Shown here one piece after another: positions 1-7,189 of a DNA stretch of 64,000 nt. The notes beneath the pieces were generated by a model, which was not told the DNA's origin, did no database searches, and was given only the letters and a program-made list of their open reading frames with translations. The translations under genes were made by a program, and so were the position numbers. The DNA is taken from contig JAZUKN010000002.1 of assembly GCA_045643285.1 (NCBI GenBank), positions 41,324 to 105,323 on the forward strand, written 5' to 3'. The stretch comes from UMGS1696 sp045643285. GTDB lineage: Bacteria > Bacillota > Clostridia > Oscillospirales > CAG-272. Position 1 is the stretch's first letter; every line of letters begins with the position of its first letter.

Positions 1-260
1 GTTGCCTGGATTCATAAGGACCCGGCAACGGAGGTGTCCAACCGAGAATCGGAGAATCTCGTCGAGTTCACGGAGTGAACTCGGTTATGCAGCCGTCCGC
101 CCGTTCGCAAGCGAACAGGACAAAAAAATGAAATTGAAAACGTCCCCGACGTTTTCTGCCTTTTGCCTATATAAAGTTTGTGCAGTACGTTCGGCGGGAG
201 ACCGATGGCCTCCCCTACGGTTAAAAGGTGTAGTATCGTGGCAAAATTACTTTATTTTCA
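1..260 (+). repeat. Modular hairpin repeat, copy A (enters from outside the window)
   Basis: No credible gene lies before 299. The stretch is a copy of the hairpin mosaic found at six other places here. It shows a hairpin with 9-bp arms CGAGTTCAC/GTGAACTCG and loop GGA (63-83), a GTTCGC-AA-GCGAAC hairpin (103-116), and the block-closing hairpin GAAAACGTC-CCC-GACGTTTTC (136-156) followed by a pyrimidine run. A tail module with GGGAGACC...GGCCTCCCC (about 196-215) recurs in copy E. The left border of this copy lies outside the window. Confidence 0.85.
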
Positions 261-298
261 AATATAATTTTCATAAATAATATAAGGAGAACACAACC

Positions 299-1714
299 AT
301 GGCATCCAAAACAAACGGACAGAAACTCAAAGACACACTTTTCTACAAAAAACAGAGCGCGTTTGACGTAAAGAACGCCGCCGAACTCAAAGAAGCCATG
401 AGCTACGCCGACGGCTACCGCGACTACCTCGACTCGTCTAAAACCGAGAGAGAAGCTGTCGTTTCCGCGATAGCTCTTCTCGAAAAAGCCGGCTACAAAG
501 AATACAAACTCGGCGATAAGATCAAAAAAGGCGATAAGCTCTACCTCAATAACAGAGGTAAAAACCTTTTCGCGTTCCGTGTGGGAAGCGAAAAGATCGA
601 CAACGGCATCCGCATCTGCGCCGCTCATATCGACTCTCCGCGCCTTGACCTCAAACAGCATCCCGTATTCGAGAATGAGGGCGTTGCATACCTCAAGACT
701 CACTACTACGGCGGCATCCGTAAATACCAGTGGGCGACGATCCCGCTCGCTCTCCACGGCGTTGTTACAAAGGCTGACGGTACAACGATCGACGTGAAGA
801 TCGGCGACGAGGCAGGCGACCCCGTATTCTGCATCACCGACCTTCTTCCGCACCTCGCAAAAGAACAGAACCAGAAGCCGCTCGGACAGGCGTTCACCGG
901 AGAGGGACTGAACGTGTTCATCGGAAGCGCACCGTTCATTGAAGAAAACGGTAAGGTCACCGAAGCCGACGAAAAAGTAAAGCTCAATCTGCTCGTACTG
1001 CTCAACGAAAAGTACGGCATCACCGAATCCGACTTCATCAGCGCAGAACTTTCGATCGTCCCCGCTCAGAATACAGTTGATGTCGGACTTGACAGATGGG
1101 TACTCGGCGCTTACGGTCACGACGACCGCGTTTGCGCTTATCCTGCACTTACCGCACTTCTTGATTCCGATAAATCGAAGCACACAGTCATCACCGTTCT
1201 CGCCGATAAGGAAGAGATCGGCTCCGAGGGCGTAACGGGTATGCAGTGCTGCATCCTTTACGACCTCATGGACGAAATGGCAAAGAACCTCGGCGGAAAT
1301 ATAAACGTTGTCCGCATGAACTCGAAGTGCCTCTCTGCCGACGTTACGGCTTGCTATGACCCGAACTACCCCGAAGTATCCGAGAAGCGTAACTGTTCGC
1401 TCCTCCACTGCGGCGTAACTGTCGCAAAATACACCGGCTCCGGCGGAAAGAGCGGTACGAACGACGCACCTGCCGAATATGTCGGATTCGTCCGTAAGAT
1501 CTTCGATGACGCAAAAGTTGTATGGCAGACGTCCGAGCTTGGCAAGGTCGATATGGGCGGCGGCGGAACTGTCGCAAAGTATATCGCCAACCACAATATC
1601 GCAACCATAGACCTCGGCGTGCCGGTGCTTTCGATGCACGCGCCGTTTGAAATGATCTCGAAGTCCGACCTCTACGAAGCGCATAGAGCGTTCCTCGCGT
1701 TCTGCCTCGCTTGA
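299..1714 (+). CDS. M18 family zinc aminopeptidase
   Basis: A cytosolic metallo-aminopeptidase of the M18 family (aminopeptidase I type) that removes N-terminal residues from peptides. At 471 aa it has the family's usual length. The di-zinc centre is readable: His110 in AAHIDSPRLD, Asp275 within GHDDR, Glu305/Glu306 in DKEEIGSEG and His447 in LSMHAPFEM. The GSGGKSGTNDAPAE stretch near residue 380 is also typical. The start is supported by AAGGAG about 10 bases upstream. No signal peptide is present. Release factor 1 follows after a short gap, so co-transcription is likely. The peptide specificity (acidic versus other residues) cannot be read from sequence. Confidence 0.95.
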   Translation: MASKTNGQKLKDTLFYKKQSAFDVKNAAELKEAMSYADGYRDYLDSSKTEREAVVSAIALLEKAGYKEYKLGDKIKKGDKLYLNNRGKNLFAFRVGSEKIDNGIRICAAHIDSPRLDLKQHPVFENEGVAYLKTHYYGGIRKYQWATIPLALHGVVTKADGTTIDVKIGDEAGDPVFCITDLLPHLAKEQNQKPLGQAFTGEGLNVFIGSAPFIEENGKVTEADEKVKLNLLVLLNEKYGITESDFISAELSIVPAQNTVDVGLDRWVLGAYGHDDRVCAYPALTALLDSDKSKHTVITVLADKEEIGSEGVTGMQCCILYDLMDEMAKNLGGNINVVRMNSKCLSADVTACYDPNYPEVSEKRNCSLLHCGVTVAKYTGSGGKSGTNDAPAEYVGFVRKIFDDAKVVWQTSELGKVDMGGGGTVAKYIANHNIATIDLGVPVLSMHAPFEMISKSDLYEAHRAFLAFCLA

Positions 1715-1726
1715 TCCGACTTGACT

Positions 1727-2803
1727 ATGCTTGATAAGCTGAACGACGTAGAAAAGCGTTTTGACGCAATAGAGGCGGAGCTGCTCGATCCCGACACTGT
1801 ATCGGACATACCGCGTTATACTTCTCTCATAAAAGAGAGGGCGAATATCGAAGACGTGGTGCTCAAATTCCGCGAATACAAAAAAGCCGTAGCCGACGGG
1901 GAAGAGGCGCTCGCCATTCTTGAAAGCGAGAACGACGAAGAAATGCGCTTTCTCGCCGACGAAGAGCTGAAAAAGTCGAAGGAAGACACCGCACGGCTCG
2001 AAGAAGAGCTGAAAATAATGCTCCTGCCGAAGGATCCGATGGACGACAAAAACGTCGTTGTCGAGATCCGTGCAGGCATCGGCGGTGAAGAAGCGGCACT
2101 GTTCGCAGGAGTGCTGTACCGTATGTACACGATGTACGCCGACACGAAGAGATACAAGACCGAAGTCATCAGCATGAATGAAACGGGACTCGGCGGTTAT
2201 CGTGAGATAACGTTCCTCGTCACGGGACAGGGCGCGTACTCACGATTCAAATACGAAAGCGGAGTCCACCGCGTGCAGAGAGTGCCGGAGACGGAATCGC
2301 AGGGGAGAATACAGACCTCAACCGCGACGGTTGCCGTGCTTCCCGAAGCCGAGGACATCGAGATCGAGATAAATCCGGCTGACATCGAGTGCGAGAGCAT
2401 CAAATCGACGGGCGCGGGCGGCCAGCACATCAATAAGACCGAATCCGCAGTCCGACTGACGCATAAGCCGACCGGAATCGTCATCGAGTGCCAGGAGGAG
2501 CGGAGCCAGTTCAAGAACAAGGACAAGGCGATGAAGCTGCTCCGCGCGAAGCTCTACGACATAAAGAACAGAGAACAGAACGAAAAGATCGCGTCGACGA
2601 GAAAATCGCAGGTCGGCACAGGCGACAGAAACGAAAAAATACGCACATATAACTTTCCGCAGACGAGGGTGACGGATCACCGTATCAAGCTGACTCTTCA
2701 CTCGCTCGACAGCTTTGTGAACGGCAACCTCGACGAAATGATCGACGCGCTCGCAACTGCTGATACTGCGGAAAAACTCAAAAACGGAGACGTCACACTG
2801 TAA
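1727..2803 (+). CDS. prfA: Peptide chain release factor 1
   Basis: RF1 recognises UAA and UAG in the ribosomal A site and triggers release of the finished peptide. The 358-aa protein carries the GGQ motif (about residues 231-233, in GAGGQHINKTES) and the PxT stop-codon recognition tripeptide, here PET (about 187-189, in RVPETESQGR). I start at the ATG giving MLDKLNDVEKRF, which matches other RF1 proteins. An in-frame TTG six bases upstream is possible. No strong Shine-Dalgarno is visible. The next gene starts 12 bases after the stop. In many Firmicutes prmC, which methylates the GGQ glutamine, lies next to prfA; it is absent here. Confidence 0.97.
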   Translation: MLDKLNDVEKRFDAIEAELLDPDTVSDIPRYTSLIKERANIEDVVLKFREYKKAVADGEEALAILESENDEEMRFLADEELKKSKEDTARLEEELKIMLLPKDPMDDKNVVVEIRAGIGGEEAALFAGVLYRMYTMYADTKRYKTEVISMNETGLGGYREITFLVTGQGAYSRFKYESGVHRVQRVPETESQGRIQTSTATVAVLPEAEDIEIEINPADIECESIKSTGAGGQHINKTESAVRLTHKPTGIVIECQEERSQFKNKDKAMKLLRAKLYDIKNREQNEKIASTRKSQVGTGDRNEKIRTYNFPQTRVTDHRIKLTLHSLDSFVNGNLDEMIDALATADTAEKLKNGDVTL

Positions 2804-2815
2804 AGTGCGGCTTCT

Positions 2816-3871
2816 ATGAAAATGAAAACGGAATATCTGAAAATCAACGGAAACGAAGAAAACGACAGCCGGATAATCAGCCGCGCCGCCGAGGTGATAA
2901 AAAAAGGCGGACTTGTGGCAATACCGACGGAAACAGTCTACGGACTCGCCGGAAGCGCGCTTATCCCCGAATCGGCTGAGAAGATCTATTCGGCGAAAGG
3001 AAGACCGAGCGACAATCCGCTCATCGTACATATTGCATACCCGAAGGACGCGGAAAACGTCGCCTGCCCGACGGAGCTGTACTATAGGCTCGCGGAAAGA
3101 TTCATGCCGGGACCGCTGACTGTCATACTGAAAAAGAAACCGATAATACCCGATACCGTAACGGCAGGGCTTGACTCCGTGGCAATACGCTGTCCGTCGA
3201 ATCCGGTTGCACACAGGCTCATTGAAGTATCGGGGCATCCTATCGCCGCACCGAGCGCAAACCGTTCGGGAATACCGTCCCCGACCAGAGCAGAACACGT
3301 TCTTGAAGACATGGACGGCAGGATCGACATGATAATCGACGGAGGAGAGTGCGACATCGGACTCGAATCCACCGTTGTAAAGCTCGACGGCGACGAATGC
3401 ACTATCCTCAGACCGGGTGCGATCACCGCGGATATGCTTTCCGAAGTGTGCGGCAAGGTTACGGTGTCTCCGGCGGTCATCGAGCCGTCGCTCGCAAATG
3501 AAATAAAGCCGGAATCTCCCGGGATGAAGTACAAGCACTACGCTCCGAAAGCCGAAGTCGTCCTGATCGACGCGCCGACTGACGTGTTCATCGACTATGT
3601 GAAGAAGAACGCAGACGGGAAGTACGGCGTGCTTGTGTCGAACGAGGACGCAGGAACAGTGTCCGGCGGAGTTATGCTTCTCACGGGCCCGAGAGGGGAT
3701 GCAAAAGAGGCGTCAAGACGGCTGTTCTCACTGCTCAGAAAAGCCGACGAAATGGAGCTTACAAAGGTTTATGCCCAGCTTCCGCCGAAAAGCGGGGAAT
3801 ATCTTGCTATATATAACCGCATAATCCGCGCCGCCGGATGCAGGATAATAAAAGTAACGAATAATGAATAA
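2816..3871 (+). CDS. tsaC: L-threonylcarbamoyladenylate synthase (Sua5 type)
   Basis: Makes threonylcarbamoyl-AMP from threonine, bicarbonate and ATP, the first step of t6A37 modification of ANN-decoding tRNAs. The N-terminal YrdC domain has GLVAIPTETVYGLAG, KGRPSDNPL and APSANRSGIPSPT. After about residue 225 comes the C-terminal Sua5 domain, introduced by PESPGMKYKHYAPKAEV, so this is the long Sua5/YwlC form (351 aa) rather than the short TsaC form. It sits 12 bases after prfA and is probably co-transcribed. mtaB, which acts on t6A, lies further on at 24.9-26.2 kb. The stop codon falls inside the first unit of the heptamer array that borders repeat copy B. Confidence 0.95.
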   Translation: MKMKTEYLKINGNEENDSRIISRAAEVIKKGGLVAIPTETVYGLAGSALIPESAEKIYSAKGRPSDNPLIVHIAYPKDAENVACPTELYYRLAERFMPGPLTVILKKKPIIPDTVTAGLDSVAIRCPSNPVAHRLIEVSGHPIAAPSANRSGIPSPTRAEHVLEDMDGRIDMIIDGGECDIGLESTVVKLDGDECTILRPGAITADMLSEVCGKVTVSPAVIEPSLANEIKPESPGMKYKHYAPKAEVVLIDAPTDVFIDYVKKNADGKYGVLVSNEDAGTVSGGVMLLTGPRGDAKEASRRLFSLLRKADEMELTKVYAQLPPKSGEYLAIYNRIIRAAGCRIIKVTNNE

Positions 3872-4190
3872 TGAATGATGAATAATGAATAATTTGACAA
3901 AGTGAACGTAAATCTTGCAGTTACTTTGTAACAAAGGGGATTCCAACCGAGATGCGGAGCATCTCGACGACTTCGTTTACGAAGTCGGGAGGCGTGAATT
4001 GAGCTTGCTCCTTCCCCTCTTTGGCGCGGTGATTCACAAGAGCGTCGCGTCGGTTTCGACGAAGTCGAATACCGGCTTGTGCGCCGTCCGCGTAGGACAA
4101 AAGAAATAATCGAAAACGTCTCCGACGTTTTCTACCTTACCGCTTGCGAAAAGAATTTGTAAGTATCAGAAATAGAAAAACCAAAAGAAA
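3863..4190 (+). repeat. Modular hairpin repeat, copy B
   Basis: Fills the space between tsaC and the topoisomerase gene. In order it holds a TAATGAA-type heptamer array (3863-3897), GTTAC-TTT-GTAAC inside GCAGTTACTTTGTAACAAAG, hairpin CGAGATGC-GGA-GCATCTCG (3948-3966), hairpin CGACTTCG-TTTA-CGAAGTCG, a G-rich/C-rich pair (AAAGGGG with CCCCTCTTTG), hairpin TTCGAC-GAA-GTCGAA (4055-4069), and the closing hairpin GAAAACGTC-TCC-GACGTTTTC (4112-4132). I see no credible gene in it. Confidence 0.9.
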
Positions 4191-4228
4191 AAAGCCACAT
4201 CCACATATCACATTTTTGAGGTATCATA

Positions 4229-6451
4229 ATGCCGAAAAAGAAAAAAGAACCCGTAGTCCTGCCCGAAGTTGAGGCGGAGATTCAAAATCAGCAGATTACC
4301 GACACCATCGAGAAAAACTATATGCCGTACGCGATGAGCGTCATCGTTTCACGCGCGATCCCCGAGATCGACGGCTTCAAGCCCTCGCACCGTAAGCTCC
4401 TTTATACAATGTATAAAATGGGACTCCTCACCGGCGTGAGAACAAAGTCTGCGAACGTCGTAGGACAGACGATGCGCCTCAATCCGCACGGCGATATGGC
4501 GATCTACGAAACACTCGTCCGCCTCACTCGCGGAAACGAAGCGCTTCTTCACCCGTTCATCGACTCAAAGGGATCGTTCGGTAAGCAGTACAGCCGAGAT
4601 ATGGCGTTCGCCGCACCGAGATATACCGAAGTCAAGCTCGATTCGTTCTGCACAGAGCTGTTCGGCGGCATCGACAAAAACGCAGTCGATCTCGTCCCGA
4701 ACTACGACAACACAATGCTCGAGCCGACGCTTCTTCCGACCTCATTTCCGAACATACTCGTCTCGCCGAACATGGGCATAGCAGTCGGTCTTCAGTCACA
4801 GATATGCTCGTTTAACCTCGGTGAGATCTGCGACGGTACGGTGGCTCTCCTTAAAAATCCGCGCACGAGCACCGAAAAACTGCTTGACATAATCAAGGCA
4901 CCCGATTTTCCGGGCGGCGCACAGCTTATATACGACAGAGCGCAGATGACGGAGATATACGAAACGGGCAACGGCAAATTCCGTATGCGCGCGAAGTATA
5001 ACTACGACGCAAAGCAGAATATCATCGAGATAGTCGAGATACCGTACTCCACGTCTATCGAAATGATAATCGGACGTATCACCGATCTTCTCAAAGAGGG
5101 AAAACTCAAGGAGATTTCCGACATCCGCGACGAGATCGACCTTTCCGGCTTCAAGCTCACAATCGACGTAAAGCGCGGTACAGATCCCGATAAGCTCATG
5201 CAGAAGCTCTATAAATCCACACCGCTCGAGGATTCGTTCGCGTGTAACTTCAACGTGCTGATAAACGGTTCGCCGCGCCAGCTCGGTGTACGCGACATTC
5301 TCACCGAATGGATAGCGTTCCGAGTCGGATGCGTCCGCCGTGAGCTCACATTTGAACTTCAGAAAAAGAAAGAAAAACTCCACCTCCTCCGCGCACTCGG
5401 GAAAATACTTCTCGACATCGACAAGGCGATAAAGATCGTCCGCGAGACCGAACACGAGAGCGACGTTGTCCCGCGCCTCATGGAGGGCTTCTCCATAGAT
5501 CAGATCCAGGCTGAATACATCGCTGAAATAAAGCTGAGGCACCTCAACCGCGAATACATCCTTGAAAGAATCAAAGAGATCGCGGCTTTGCAGGAGGAGA
5601 TCGCAGGACTTGAAGCGACTATCGCCGATGAGATAAAAATAAAAGAAGTCATCGCACATCAGCTCGTTGCGATAAAGAAAAAGTTCGGCAAGCCGAGAAA
5701 GACCGAGATCATCGAAGTCGGCGGAGAAGAAACGGCAGACATCGAAGAAGAAGTCGAGAACTACGGCGTGTTCGTCGTGCTGACGAAAGAGGGATATTTC
5801 AAGAAGATAACACTTCAGTCCCTTATGCGTGCGGACGAGCAGAAGCTCAAGGACGGCGATGAGATAGCAAACTCCGAGGAATGCGAAAACCGCGACGAAG
5901 TGCTGTTCTTCTCGGATAAAGGACAGTGCTATAAGGCGAAGATCGCCGATTTCGATAACGTAAAGGCGTCTTCTCTCGGTGACTACGTTGCCGCAAAGCT
6001 CAAATTCGACGGCGACGAAAAGACCGTGATGATGAAATCCGTTCACGAGTATAACGACAAGGACAATTTCATCTTCATCTTTGAAAACGGCAAGGGCGTG
6101 AAAGTCCCCGTCAGAGCGTACGAAACAAAATCGAACCGCAAGAAGCTCACGGGCGCATATTCTACGGCGTCGCCCATCGTTGCGATAATCTACGAGAACG
6201 AGCCTGTCGACCTCCTTATCGAGAACAGCGCAGGACGCGGCATTTCGATCTCTTCTTCGCTCATTCCCGTGAAGACCACACGTTCGTCCTCCGGCGTAGC
6301 GCTGTTCAACCTCAAAAAAGGCGCAAAGATCACGTACGTCAAGTACGGAACTAAGTTTGATGCCGAAAAAGCCGCAAAGTGCCGTAAGATAAAGATACCG
6401 GCAACGGGAGTATCGCTTGAAAAGGGAGCTGAACAACTCACGCTCGAATAA
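4229..6451 (+). CDS. Type IIA DNA topoisomerase subunit A (topoisomerase IV/gyrase A-like)
   Basis: The cleavage-and-religation subunit of a type IIA topoisomerase. The catalytic tyrosine is Tyr132 in AAPRYTEVKL, and the N-terminal MPYAMSVIVSRAIPEIDG is diagnostic. The 740-aa length and absence of a QRRGGKG GyrA box in the C-terminal region suggest a topoisomerase IV-like decatenase or the second GyrA-like enzyme of Clostridia rather than true gyrase. In the helix contacting quinolones, the positions equivalent to E. coli GyrA Ser83 and Asp87 are Met90 and Glu94 (GDMAIYE). No B-subunit gene is adjacent. A GAGG ribosome binding site lies 7 bases before the ATG. Copy B separates it from the upstream gene. 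Confidence 0.9.
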   Translation: MPKKKKEPVVLPEVEAEIQNQQITDTIEKNYMPYAMSVIVSRAIPEIDGFKPSHRKLLYTMYKMGLLTGVRTKSANVVGQTMRLNPHGDMAIYETLVRLTRGNEALLHPFIDSKGSFGKQYSRDMAFAAPRYTEVKLDSFCTELFGGIDKNAVDLVPNYDNTMLEPTLLPTSFPNILVSPNMGIAVGLQSQICSFNLGEICDGTVALLKNPRTSTEKLLDIIKAPDFPGGAQLIYDRAQMTEIYETGNGKFRMRAKYNYDAKQNIIEIVEIPYSTSIEMIIGRITDLLKEGKLKEISDIRDEIDLSGFKLTIDVKRGTDPDKLMQKLYKSTPLEDSFACNFNVLINGSPRQLGVRDILTEWIAFRVGCVRRELTFELQKKKEKLHLLRALGKILLDIDKAIKIVRETEHESDVVPRLMEGFSIDQIQAEYIAEIKLRHLNREYILERIKEIAALQEEIAGLEATIADEIKIKEVIAHQLVAIKKKFGKPRKTEIIEVGGEETADIEEEVENYGVFVVLTKEGYFKKITLQSLMRADEQKLKDGDEIANSEECENRDEVLFFSDKGQCYKAKIADFDNVKASSLGDYVAAKLKFDGDEKTVMMKSVHEYNDKDNFIFIFENGKGVKVPVRAYETKSNRKKLTGAYSTASPIVAIIYENEPVDLLIENSAGRGISISSSLIPVKTTRSSSGVALFNLKKGAKITYVKYGTKFDAEKAAKCRKIKIPATGVSLEKGAEQLTLE

Positions 6452-6469
6452 CAGGGTAAAATTTACCGC

Positions 6470-6498
6470 TTTATCTCAGTAGCGCGGTATGGTATAAT
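6470..6498 (+). promoter_or_regulatory. Sigma-A-like promoter for the 6.5-9.2 kb operon
   Basis: TTTATC (6470-6475), 17-base spacer, TATAAT (6493-6498), about 38 bases before the next start codon. The -10 is perfect and the -35 weak. A palindrome GGTAAAATTTACC sits just upstream (6455-6467). Confidence 0.6.
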
Positions 6499-6535
6499 CA
6501 TTGTGACCATCTTCATTCTGAAAGGATGATTTTAT

Positions 6536-7060
6536 ATGAAAAAGAAAAGAATTATCGCTCTTGTTTTAGCGGCTGTAACGGTTATCGCACTCGGCGTGAC
6601 CGTATTCGCCTACGACAGCTCGGTCGATCCTATCGTTTCCCTCAGCTATCTGAACGAAATTTTCAAGCCGCTCGTGCTGAGAGAGCTTGAAACGAAGATC
6701 GACACAAAGGTCTCGGCAGCCGTTCAGGGCATTAGCCAGGGAACGACACCTTCTCAGCCTCAGCAGCAGGACGAAGAACAATCGTCCGGCTACGTTGTAG
6801 TCCAGATGACAAAGGACGACGAGCTGTACGCCACCGATGCGTGCGATATAATGCTCCGCTCCGGACAGGCGTCGTGCATCGCTCCCGACCCGAAGCAGGG
6901 CATCGCCGATTACACAGACGCAACGGAGATCCTTAACGGTCAGCCGCTCACGAAGAACCACATGTGCCTTATCCCACGCGGAGACGGCAGAGGAGTCATC
7001 GCCGAGAGCGATACTGTATATATCATGGTAAGGGGGGCGTTCACCGTTGTCGAACACTAA
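6536..7060 (+). CDS. Small exported protein of unknown function
   Basis: 174 aa with a clear N-terminal signal peptide or anchor (KKKR followed by a hydrophobic run to about residue 25, then VFAYDSS). A predicted helical stretch SYLNEIFKPLVLRELETKI is followed by a Gln/Pro/Ser-rich linker at about 70-85. The C-terminal half is globular with LTKNHMCLIPRGDGRG and DTVYIMVRGAF. I recall similar proteins near SpoIID genes in Clostridia but cannot assign a function. AAAGGATG precedes the ATG. The next small gene starts inside the last codons of this one, and the SpoIID-like gene follows, so the three probably form one envelope or sporulation operon. Confidence 0.8.
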   Translation: MKKKRIIALVLAAVTVIALGVTVFAYDSSVDPIVSLSYLNEIFKPLVLRELETKIDTKVSAAVQGISQGTTPSQPQQQDEEQSSGYVVVQMTKDDELYATDACDIMLRSGQASCIAPDPKQGIADYTDATEILNGQPLTKNHMCLIPRGDGRGVIAESDTVYIMVRGAFTVVEH

Positions 7061-7178
7061 AAAGGAACCGAGAAGCGAAAGACGCAAAAAGCTCGCAGTG
7101 CGGCTGGTATGTCTGGTCATGGCACTGCTTATGGTCGGAGGAATGGCTATCTATATCATAGAAAGCGTTGCTCTGTAA
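7047..7178 (+). CDS. 43-residue single-span membrane protein, TTG start
   Basis: A short frame overlapping the 3' end of the upstream gene by 14 bases. The evidence for translation is a strong Shine-Dalgarno AGGGGGGC (7031-7038) placed 8 bases before TTG, and a protein with a classic layout: a basic N-terminus (TKKEPRSERRKK), one transmembrane helix (VRLVCLVMALLMVGGMAIYI) and a short tail ending ESVAL. It ends 11 bases before the SpoIID-like start. Translational coupling to its neighbours is likely. I infer a small membrane partner of the exported proteins on either side. The function is unknown. Confidence 0.65.
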   Translation: MSNTKKEPRSERRKKLAVRLVCLVMALLMVGGMAIYIIESVAL

Positions 7179-7189
7179 GAGGGAACATT

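Noticed and set aside
6455..6467. Palindrome GGTAAAATTTACC as an operator
   Set aside because: It is a single short AT-rich palindrome lying just upstream of the -35, with no second copy or regulator nearby; too weak to call.
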